5,660 nucleotides of DNA, taken from contig JADHLS010000410.1 in NCBI GenBank assembly GCA_016780605.1, forward strand, positions 1 through 5,660. The letters are read 5' to 3'. The translations under genes and the position numbers were made by a program. The notes beneath the pieces were generated by a model. That model worked only from the letters and a program-made list of their open reading frames with translations, was not told where the DNA came from and made no database searches. This DNA comes from Reyranella sp. GTDB lineage: Bacteria; Pseudomonadota; Alphaproteobacteria; Reyranellales; Reyranellaceae. Shown here piece after piece: positions 1 through 5,595 of this stretch (its first letter is position 1; each line of letters begins with the position of its first letter).

Positions 1-633
1 GCCACGACGCGACAGCGTTTTGGCGCCGTCGACATCCTGGTCAACAACGCCGGACTCACCTTCACCTACACCGATCCCGAGCGCTTCATCAAAGGTCCGC
101 GCAAGTTCTGGGAACTGACCGACGAGATCGTGCAGGGCACCATGGACACCAATTACGTCGTCGCCGACCAGATGACCCGCCGGGTGACGCCCGCCCTCAT
201 CGAGCGCGGCTGGGGACGCATCGTCAACGTCACCACCAAGCTCGACACCATGAACCGGCCAGGCAGCGTGCCTTATGGCCCATCCAAGGCCGCGCTGGAA
301 ATGGCCACCGAGATCTGGGCCAAGGAGCTGGCAGGCACGGGCGTGACGGCGAATGTCGTCAATCCGGGCGCCGGCGCCAACACGCCAGGCATGGCGAAGG
401 AAATGCGCGAATGGTCGGCCACCGGCAAGGCGCCCAGGCTGGTCGAGCCGGAAGAGATGGTGGCGCCGCTTCTGTTCGTGGTGTCGCGCGACGCCGACCG
501 CGTGAACGGCTACCGTTTCGACGCCAACAGATGGCGAACGGATATCGCACCTGCCGCCAGCGCTTCGCAGACCGGCCGTCGCGCGGGCTTCGAGCTCTAT
601 GGGCTTTCCGACTGCTTTAGCAACGAGGCATAA
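1..633 (+). CDS. SDR family NAD(P)-dependent oxidoreductase, 5' truncated by the window edge
   Basis: This is a cytosolic short-chain dehydrogenase/reductase. The frame is open from base 1, so the first ATG inside the window (130) is internal; 210 residues are visible, and the N-terminal TGxxxGxG cofactor loop, roughly 80-90 residues, is missing. Seen directly, numbering from base 1: LVNNAG (residues 13-18), the helix-4 Asn of the NTNY-like stretch (N47), and the YGPSK active-site pair Y92 and K96, followed by VNPG, the usual PG after beta-6. The catalytic Ser, normally 13 residues before the Tyr, is Thr79 here (sequence NVTTK). The end, with VNGYRFDAN, is typical of SDR C-termini. The stop touches the start of the next gene, so the two are probably co-transcribed. 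The substrate is not predictable; a hydroxyacyl or alcohol intermediate of the neighbouring acyl-CoA pathway is a guess. Confidence 0.93.
   Translation, partial: ATTRQRFGAVDILVNNAGLTFTYTDPERFIKGPRKFWELTDEIVQGTMDTNYVVADQMTRRVTPALIERGWGRIVNVTTKLDTMNRPGSVPYGPSKAALEMATEIWAKELAGTGVTANVVNPGAGANTPGMAKEMREWSATGKAPRLVEPEEMVAPLLFVVSRDADRVNGYRFDANRWRTDIAPAASASQTGRRAGFELYGLSDCFSNEA
625..628 (+). promoter_or_regulatory. Ribosome binding site of the alpha/beta hydrolase
   Basis: GAGG lies five bases before the ATG at 634, inside the last codons of the SDR gene. It supports 634 as the true start and suggests translational coupling across the abutting TAA-ATG junction. Confidence 0.6.
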
Positions 634-1419
634 ATGGACTGGCATCCCAAGCCGCTCGACCCTGCCGACGTCACCGTGCATCGCCGCGGCCGCGGCAAGC
701 CGCTGGTGCTGCTGCATTGCCTGGGCATGGACTGGCATTTCTGGGACGTGCTGGAACCGCTCGCCGATCAGTTCGAGCTGATCGCCTACAGCTTTCCCGG
801 CCATCACGATACCAAGCTGCCCAAGGGCCAGTACGGCGAAGCCGAGCTCGGCGAGCAGCTCAAGGCGCTGATGATGCGGGAGGGCGTGGCGAAGGCGCAT
901 CTCGCCGGCATCTCCATGGGCGGCTCGCTGGCGCAGCACTTCGCCGGCACCTATCCGGAGATGGTCGATCGCGTCATCCTTTGCGACTGCACGCCGCGCT
1001 ACAACGACGAGATGCGGGCGAACTGGCCGGTGCGTGCCGCGATCGCCCGCAAGGAAGGCGTCGCGAGCCTCATTCCGATGTTGGAGAAGGTGTTCTTCAC
1101 CCAGGCGTCGCTCGACGAGAACGGACCCGATGTTCGCCACGTGAAGGAGAAGTGGGCGGCCTGCGATGGCGAGGGCTATGCGCTGGGCTGCGAGTGGCTG
1201 GCGATGCTCGACGCCCGGGAGGCGGCCAGACGCATGACGATGCGGACCATGGTGATGCTCGGCTCGAACGAGGGCCCGCCGTTCAAGGAGGCGGCGCGGT
1301 GGATGAACGAGAACATCCCCGGCAGCACCGGCATCGTGGAAGTGCCGATGGCGGGCCACGCGTCGGTCCGGGAGCGGCCGCAGTTCGTGATGCAGCAGTT
1401 CCGGCGCTTCCTCGGCTGA
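634..1419 (+). CDS. Alpha/beta-fold hydrolase, 3-oxoadipate enol-lactonase-like
   Basis: This 261-residue cytosolic alpha/beta hydrolase has the usual length for single-domain members. Seen directly: the oxyanion-side strand and turn LVLLHCLGMD (residues 24-33), the nucleophile elbow GISMGG with Ser94, and the late AGH with His242 as catalytic base. The acid position (GxxD after the sixth strand) reads GSNE, so Glu213 appears to replace the usual Asp. The HxLGxDxxxWD pattern near the N-terminus resembles 3-oxoadipate enol-lactonase (PcaD) and related lactone or ester hydrolases. No Pca partners are visible, so the PcaD reaction itself is not supported; lactone, thioester or ester hydrolysis in the adjoining catabolic pathway is more cautious. 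The start is chosen because GAGG stands five bases upstream and the ATG immediately follows the SDR stop. The acyl-CoA dehydrogenase gene follows after 31 nt. Confidence 0.9.
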   Translation: MDWHPKPLDPADVTVHRRGRGKPLVLLHCLGMDWHFWDVLEPLADQFELIAYSFPGHHDTKLPKGQYGEAELGEQLKALMMREGVAKAHLAGISMGGSLAQHFAGTYPEMVDRVILCDCTPRYNDEMRANWPVRAAIARKEGVASLIPMLEKVFFTQASLDENGPDVRHVKEKWAACDGEGYALGCEWLAMLDAREAARRMTMRTMVMLGSNEGPPFKEAARWMNENIPGSTGIVEVPMAGHASVRERPQFVMQQFRRFLG

Positions 1420-1439
1420 CAGGTACGGTCCGTCGCGCT

Positions 1440-1444
1440 AGGAA
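1440..1444 (+). promoter_or_regulatory. Ribosome binding site of the acyl-CoA dehydrogenase
   Basis: AGGAA stands six bases before the ATG at 1451. A second in-frame ATG follows at 1454 and would change the protein by one residue only; the spacing favours the first. Confidence 0.6.
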
Positions 1445-1450
1445 CCCGCC

Positions 1451-2587
1451 ATGATGCTCAACGAAGAACAGATCCTGATTCGCGACACCGCGCGCGCCTT
1501 TGCTCAGGAGCAAGTCGCGCCGCACGTGCGCGCCTGGGAGGCGGCGGGCGAGATCCCACGAGCGCTGCTGGCCGAGATGGGCCGGCTCGGCTTCATGGGC
1601 ATGTGCGTGCCGGCCGAATGGGGTGGCGCCGGTCTCGACATGGTGGCCTACGTGATCGCGCTGGAGGAGATCGCCGCGGCAGATGGCGGGCTGTCCACGG
1701 TGATGAGTGTCAATAACTCTCCCGACTGCGCGGCGCTGTTGGCTTACGGATCGTCAGAGCAGAAGGAGCGCTGGCTGAAGCCGATGGCCAAGGGCGAGGT
1801 GCTGGGCGCGTTTTGCCTCACCGAGCCGCAGGCGGGATCCGACGCCTCCAACCTCAGGACGCGGGCCGAGCGGCGGGGCAACGGCTGGCTGCTGAACGGG
1901 GTGAAGCAGTTCATCACCTCCGGCCGCACTGCGGACATGGCGCTGGTCTTCGCGGTGACCGATCCTGTTAACCCAAAGCGCGGGATCTCATGCTTCATCG
2001 TCCCGACCAAGACGGCGGGTTACCGGGTGGCCTCGGTCGAGAAAAAATTGGGGCAGAAATCGTCCGATACCTGCCAGATCGCCTTCGAGGATTGCGTCGT
2101 CGGCGCCGATGCGCTGCTGGGCCAGGAGGGCGAGGGCTATCGCATTGCGCTCGCCAATCTCGAAGCCGGTCGCATCGGCATCGCCGCCCAGGCCGTCGGC
2201 ATGGCGCGCGCCGCCTTCGAGGCCGCGCGCGCCTATGCCGGCGAGCGCGAAGCCTTCGGCACCAAGATCATGAACCACCAGGCGGTGCAGTTCCGGCTGG
2301 CCGACATGGCGACCAAGGTCACGGGCGCCCGCCAAATGGTGCTGCATGCGGCAACGTTGCGCGCCGCCAACCGCCCATGCCTCACCGAAGCCGCAATGGC
2401 CAAGCTATATGCTTCCGAGATGGCCGAGGAGGTGTGCTCGGCCGCAATTCAGATCCACGGCGGGTACGGGTACGTTTCGGATTACCTGGTGGAGAAGATC
2501 TGGCGCGATGTGCGCGTTTGCCAGATCTACGAGGGCACCAGCGACGTGCAGCGGATCCTGATCGGCCGGGGATTGGCAGCTCTTTAA
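1451..2587 (+). CDS. Acyl-CoA dehydrogenase, short/medium-chain type (FAD)
   Basis: This 378-residue flavoenzyme would oxidise an acyl-CoA to the 2,3-enoyl-CoA and pass electrons to electron-transfer flavoprotein. The length is normal for soluble family members. Seen directly: the all-helical N-terminal domain; signature 1, CLTEPQAGSD (122-131); KQFITSG of the middle beta domain; REAFGTKI with the downstream HQAVQFRLADM; signature 2, QIHGGYGY (334-341); and QIYEGTSDVQR with catalytic base Glu361. The helix-G site that carries the base in isovaleryl-CoA dehydrogenases reads LEAGR, with Gly240 at the diagnostic place, as in SCAD-like enzymes. It therefore looks like a short-chain or methyl-branched acyl-CoA dehydrogenase and not a classical isovaleryl-CoA dehydrogenase. 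A carboxylase and hydratase pair lies about 1.4 kb downstream, consistent with a branched acyl-CoA pathway. Substrate unassigned. Confidence 0.95.
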   Translation: MMLNEEQILIRDTARAFAQEQVAPHVRAWEAAGEIPRALLAEMGRLGFMGMCVPAEWGGAGLDMVAYVIALEEIAAADGGLSTVMSVNNSPDCAALLAYGSSEQKERWLKPMAKGEVLGAFCLTEPQAGSDASNLRTRAERRGNGWLLNGVKQFITSGRTADMALVFAVTDPVNPKRGISCFIVPTKTAGYRVASVEKKLGQKSSDTCQIAFEDCVVGADALLGQEGEGYRIALANLEAGRIGIAAQAVGMARAAFEAARAYAGEREAFGTKIMNHQAVQFRLADMATKVTGARQMVLHAATLRAANRPCLTEAAMAKLYASEMAEEVCSAAIQIHGGYGYVSDYLVEKIWRDVRVCQIYEGTSDVQRILIGRGLAAL

Positions 2588-2606
2588 AGCAAGCGCCCGC
2601 GATTCC

Positions 2607-2638
2607 TTGTTCCGTTGCCCACGCCGTGCGACTATCAT
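2607..2638 (+). promoter_or_regulatory. Possible weak sigma-70-type promoter for the solute-binding protein gene
   Basis: A TATCAT box at 2633-2638 resembles a -10 element. Upstream, TTGTTC (2607-2612) is 20 bases away and TTCCGT (2610-2615) is 17 bases away; neither combines a good match with good spacing. The call rests mainly on the 128-nt gap after a tightly packed operon and on the palindrome just downstream. It could be chance. Confidence 0.2.
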
Positions 2639-2655
2639 GCGGTGTGAAGGCAATA

Positions 2656-2674
2656 AGGTCGCATAAAGCGACCT
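2656..2674. promoter_or_regulatory. Perfect 7-bp inverted repeat, candidate operator or mRNA hairpin
   Basis: AGGTCGC (2656-2662) and GCGACCT (2668-2674) are exact reverse complements around the loop ATAAA. It lies 41 bases before the solute-binding protein start, in the only gap between the first operon and that gene. No T-run follows (the next bases are CGGGGAG), so it is not an intrinsic terminator. A 19-bp dyad close to a possible promoter suits a dimeric regulator such as a GntR, TetR or MarR type, or a 5'-UTR hairpin. No regulator gene is in the window. Confidence 0.4.
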
Positions 2675-2715
2675 CGGGGAGAGCACAGGGGGAGCCGGGC
2701 GACGGATGGTCGGTC

Positions 2716-3816
2716 GTGCGCCGTAGATTTGTCGTTGTCGTAGCCATCGCCGTAGCCTTGCTATCGGCGGCGGGGTTTGCTGTCGCCGGTGACAAGGAGA
2801 GGTACTCCGACAAACCCCCTGAAAAGTCAGGAGATTTTGGACCGACTCCGTCGCGGGTCATCCAGATGCAGACCGCCTTCAATCCGGCGCTGCCCGGCTC
2901 CGGCGAAGGCGTGCGGATTTTCACGCGAACTGTGAAACACATGTCGGGCGGCTCGCTCGCCATCAAGATCGTCGAGCCCGGCCGGATCGCGCCGACCGCT
3001 GATATGCTGGATGCCGTGATCGCCGGTGATCTCGAGGCGGCCTTCACCTGGTCGGGCTATTCGGCCACCAAGGCGCCGGTCTTCAACGTGTTCGCCACCG
3101 TGCCGTTCGGGCCGCCCACCGAGGACATGACGTCATGGATGCTCGAGGGTGACGGGAGCCGCATCCATCGCGAGGCCTACGAGAAGCTGGGCGTGGTCGG
3201 CATGCCCTGCGGCATCCAGGGCGCCAAGGGCGGCGGCTGGTTCCGCACCGAGCTCAACACCGTGGCCGACTTCAAGGGCCAGCGCCTGCGCTACGGGCGC
3301 CTGGCCGGCGAGGTCATCCAGAAGGTCGGCGCCACCATCGTGCCGCTGCCGCCGGGCGAATTCTTCTACAAGTTGCAGCAGGGGCAGCTCGACGGCGGCG
3401 AGATGTCGACGCCGGCCATCGACGCCGCGCTGGGCTTCGACAAGCTCGGCCTGCCTTACTACATGCCGGGCTGGCAGCAGCCCTCCGCCGTGCTCGACTT
3501 CCTGATGCGCAAGGACAAGTGGGAGACGCTCTCGCCCATGCTCCGCATCCAGATCGAGACGGCCTGCCGCGCCAACATCGCCTGGATGCTGAGCCGCTCG
3601 CCACATCTGCAGGGCACGGCGATGGAGAAGCTCAAGGCCTCGGGCGTCGTCGTCAAGGAATGGTCGCCCGAGCTCCTCGCGGTGTTTCGCGCCAAGTCCG
3701 AGGTTGTCCTAAAGGAACAGGCCGACCGCGATCCGGATTTTGCCGCGGCGCTCGCCAACCAGCGCGCTTTCATCGGCCAGAGCATCGACTGGCGGAAGCT
3801 TTCACGGTTGCCGTAA
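2716..3816 (+). CDS. TRAP transporter solute-binding protein, DctP/TakP-like (2-oxoacid type)
   Basis: This 366-residue periplasmic protein would capture a small carboxylate and hand it to a TRAP membrane permease. No permease (Q or M) gene is in the window. The GTG at 2716 is chosen because it gives a compact signal peptide: MRRRF, a Val/Ala/Leu core to about residue 20, and an AVA site with cleavage after residue 24. RRRF could also read as a twin-arginine motif, so Sec or Tat export is open. A GTG at 2644 would add 24 residues with no better ribosome site; the site before 2716 (GGATGG) is weak. Family features seen: TVPFG, GGGWFRTEL (W175), DFKGQRLRYGRLAGEV with the expected carboxylate-binding Arg192, LPPGEFFYKLQQGQLDGGE (E229), YYMPGWQQP, and a helical C-terminus. 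Where TakP-type proteins usually read DxxEWxGP, this one reads GGEMSTP, so a pocket Trp seems to be Met230. Confidence 0.9.
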   Translation: MRRRFVVVVAIAVALLSAAGFAVAGDKERYSDKPPEKSGDFGPTPSRVIQMQTAFNPALPGSGEGVRIFTRTVKHMSGGSLAIKIVEPGRIAPTADMLDAVIAGDLEAAFTWSGYSATKAPVFNVFATVPFGPPTEDMTSWMLEGDGSRIHREAYEKLGVVGMPCGIQGAKGGGWFRTELNTVADFKGQRLRYGRLAGEVIQKVGATIVPLPPGEFFYKLQQGQLDGGEMSTPAIDAALGFDKLGLPYYMPGWQQPSAVLDFLMRKDKWETLSPMLRIQIETACRANIAWMLSRSPHLQGTAMEKLKASGVVVKEWSPELLAVFRAKSEVVLKEQADRDPDFAAALANQRAFIGQSIDWRKLSRLP

Positions 3817-3818
3817 GT

Positions 3819-3950
3819 CTTCCTCCCCAACGAAGTTGGGAAGGTGTCAGCGTCATACGCTGACGGAGGGGTCATGGGCCCCTCGACTGTTGCTCATGAC
3901 CCCTCCGTCCGCTGCGCGGACACCTCCCCAAGCTGCGCTTGGGGAGGCAG
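3819..3950. repeat. REP-like inverted pair (BIME-type palindromic element) with four hairpins
   Basis: Two related units face each other. The left unit spans 3819-3876; the right unit, 3895-3950, is its imperfect reverse complement. The inner arms are 15 bp and perfect: GACGGAGGGGTCATG at 3862-3876 against 3895-3909, with an 18-nt spacer. Each unit holds two hairpins. Left: 3822-3844 (CCCAAC/GTTGGG core, loop GAA, one C-A mismatch, then three more pairs) and 3846-3864 (GTCAGCGT/ACGCTGAC, loop CAT). Right: 3907-3921 (GTCCGC/GCGGAC, loop TGC) and 3923-3947 (CCTCCCCAAGC/GCTTGGGGAGG, loop TGC, 11 perfect pairs). It starts two bases after the solute-binding protein stop. Stem changes between units often keep pairing, as in REP elements under structural selection. 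No T-run follows any hairpin, so it is not a standard terminator. Family membership is inferred from the architecture and needs genome-wide copies to confirm. Confidence 0.8.
3941..3947 (+). promoter_or_regulatory. Shine-Dalgarno-like GGGGAGG inside the repeat, upstream of an alternative carboxylase start
   Basis: GGGGAGG lies seven bases before an in-frame ATG at 3955, ideal spacing. It is also the 3' arm of the strongest hairpin of the repeat (3923-3947), so it would be masked when that hairpin folds. If used, it adds 11 residues to the carboxylase beta subunit. The start favoured by family length (3988) has no comparable site of its own. Confidence 0.4.
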
Positions 3951-3968
3951 TTGCATGGCCGCGTCCGT

Positions 3969-3985
3969 CCGGGCAGTTTGCCCGG
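3969..3985. repeat. Short palindrome directly before the carboxylase start codon
   Basis: CCGGGCA (3969-3975) and TGCCCGG (3979-3985) form a perfect 7-bp stem with loop GTT. The stem ends two bases before the ATG at 3988. It differs in sequence from the four hairpins at 3819-3950, so it may be a separate short palindromic repeat (CCGGGC type) or a local mRNA structure. It would fold over the region where a ribosome must load for the 3988 start. Confidence 0.5.
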
Positions 3986-3987
3986 GC

Positions 3988-5595
3988 ATGACGATCCTTT
4001 CCTCCCAGGTCGATACCCGTTCCGACACCTTCAAGCGCAACGCCGAGGCGATGCGCGCCCTGGTCGCGGACCTCAAGGGCCGCACTGAGAAAGTGCGCCT
4101 GGGCGGCGGTGAGGAGTCCCGCAAGCGCCATGTTGCGCGCGGCAAGCTCCTGCCGCGTGAGCGGGTGCGGGCGCTGCTCGATCCGGGTTCGCCCTTCCTC
4201 GAGCTGTCGCCGCTCGCCGCAATGGACATGTACGACAACGAGGCGCCGGGCTCGGGCGTGATCACCGGCGTCGGCCGCGTCAGCGGCGTCGAATGCGTGA
4301 TCGTCTGCAACGACGCCACGGTGAAGGGCGGCACCTACTATCCCATGACGGTGAAGAAGCATCTCCGCGCCCAGGAAGTGGCGATGGAGAACCGTCTGCC
4401 CTGCCTCTACCTCGTCGATTCCGGCGGCGCCAACCTGCCGCAATGGCCCGAGGTGTTCCCGGACAAAACCCATTTCGGCCGCATCTTCTACAACCAGGCC
4501 AACATGTCCGCGCAGGGCATCCCGCAGATCGCCGTGGTCATGGGTTCGTGCACGGCGGGTGGCGCTTATGTGCCGGCGATGAGCGACGAAACCATCATCG
4601 TGCGCAAGCAGGGCACGATCTTCCTGGCCGGCCCGCCGCTGGTGAAGGCGGCGATCGGCGAGGTGGTGAGTGCTGAGGACCTCGGCGGCGCCGACGTCCA
4701 CGCCCGCACGTCGGGCGTCGCCGACCACTACGCCCACAACGACAGCCATGCGCTGGGCATGGCGCGGCGCATCGTGGCCAACCTCAATTGGAAGAAGAAC
4801 CCCTCGGCGTCGCTGCTGCCGCCGCGTGATCCCAGGTACGCCGCCGAGGAGCTTTACGGCGTCGTGCCGGCCGACAACCGCATCCCCTTCGATATGCGCG
4901 AGGTCATCGCCCGCCTGGTCGACGGCAGTGAGCTCGACGAGTTCAAGCACCTCTACGGCACCACCATCGTCACCGGCTTTGCCCGCATCTGGGGCCACCC
5001 GGTGGGCGTGGTCGCCAACAACGGCATCCTGTTCAACGAATCGGCGCTGAAGGCGTCGCACTTCATCGAGCTGTGCGGCCAGCGCGGCATCCCGCTGCTG
5101 TTCCTGCAGAACATCACGGGCTTCATGGTCGGCCGCAAGTACGAGGCGGGCGGCATCGCCCGCGACGGCGCCAAGATGGTGACGGCGGTGTCGACCGTGG
5201 GCGTGCCGAAGTTCACGGTGATCATCGGCGGCAGCTACGGCGCCGGCAATTACGGCATGTGCGGCCGCGCCTACGGCCCGCGCTTCCTCTGGATGTGGCC
5301 GTCGGCGCGCATCTCGGTGATGGGCGGCGAGCAGGCGGCGAGCGTGCTCGCCACCGTGCGGCGTGACAACATCGAGGCGCGCGGCGGCAGCTGGCCCAAG
5401 GAAGAGGAGGAGGCTTTCAAGAAGCCGATCCGCGAGCAGTACGATCGCGAAGGCCATCCGTACTACGCCACGGCGCGATTGTGGGACGACGGCATCCTCG
5501 ATCCGGTCGACACGCGCATGGCGCTGGCGCTCGGCCTGTCGGCGGCGATGAACCAGCCGATCGGCCCGACCAAGTTCGGCGTCTTCCGGATGTGA
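3988..5595 (+). CDS. mccB: 3-Methylcrotonyl-CoA carboxylase carboxyltransferase (beta) subunit
   Basis: This is the biotin-dependent carboxyltransferase subunit that moves the carboxyl group from biotin to the gamma carbon of 3-methylcrotonyl-CoA, giving 3-methylglutaconyl-CoA in leucine/isovalerate breakdown. Read from 3988 it has 535 residues, the typical MccB/LiuB length, and begins MTILSSQVD as family members do. Seen directly: [19 protein letters not shown] (from 52), NDATVKGG (108-115), [10 protein letters not shown] (142-151), the N-domain oxyanion loop GSCTAGGAY (186-194), the C-domain counterpart [11 protein letters not shown] (414-424) with A419-G420, and [13 protein letters not shown] (from 445). 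Upstream in-frame starts at 3844 (GTG), 3874 and 3955 would translate repeat DNA; only 3955 has a good ribosome site. A hydratase gene overlaps its stop; the biotin-bearing alpha subunit is expected farther right. Geranyl-CoA carboxylase beta is the main alternative, but length and motifs favour methylcrotonyl. Confidence 0.94.
   Translation: MTILSSQVDTRSDTFKRNAEAMRALVADLKGRTEKVRLGGGEESRKRHVARGKLLPRERVRALLDPGSPFLELSPLAAMDMYDNEAPGSGVITGVGRVSGVECVIVCNDATVKGGTYYPMTVKKHLRAQEVAMENRLPCLYLVDSGGANLPQWPEVFPDKTHFGRIFYNQANMSAQGIPQIAVVMGSCTAGGAYVPAMSDETIIVRKQGTIFLAGPPLVKAAIGEVVSAEDLGGADVHARTSGVADHYAHNDSHALGMARRIVANLNWKKNPSASLLPPRDPRYAAEELYGVVPADNRIPFDMREVIARLVDGSELDEFKHLYGTTIVTGFARIWGHPVGVVANNGILFNESALKASHFIELCGQRGIPLLFLQNITGFMVGRKYEAGGIARDGAKMVTAVSTVGVPKFTVIIGGSYGAGNYGMCGRAYGPRFLWMWPSARISVMGGEQAASVLATVRRDNIEARGGSWPKEEEEAFKKPIREQYDREGHPYYATARLWDDGILDPVDTRMALALGLSAAMNQPIGPTKFGVFRM

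Noticed and set aside
130..633. ATG at 130 as the SDR start
   Set aside because: The frame is open to base 1 and the upstream part encodes the conserved LVNNAG strand, so the true start is outside the window.
2637..2666. Nine-codon open frame (ATG at 2637, stop TAA at 2664) as a possible leader peptide
   Set aside because: It has no ribosome site and no run of regulatory codons, and it is short enough to be chance.
1990..2715. Upstream extension of the solute-binding protein frame into the acyl-CoA dehydrogenase gene
   Set aside because: The extension is Arg/Gly-rich out-of-frame translation of the dehydrogenase gene and would bury the signal peptide inside the protein.
3149..3604. Overlapping Ala/Arg/Ser-rich open frames on both strands within the solute-binding protein gene
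   Set aside because: They are compositional shadows with no recognisable domain and no ribosome sites.
3923..3947. Strong GC hairpin as an intrinsic terminator after the solute-binding protein gene
   Set aside because: No T-run follows on either strand (plus-strand continuation is CAGTTGCATGG), and related hairpins form a symmetric repeat.
3853..5457. Long open frame on the minus strand opposite mccB
   Set aside because: It mirrors the codon pattern of a strongly recognised gene, its composition is rich in His, Arg, Ala and Asp with no family motif, and long antisense frames are common in high-GC genes.
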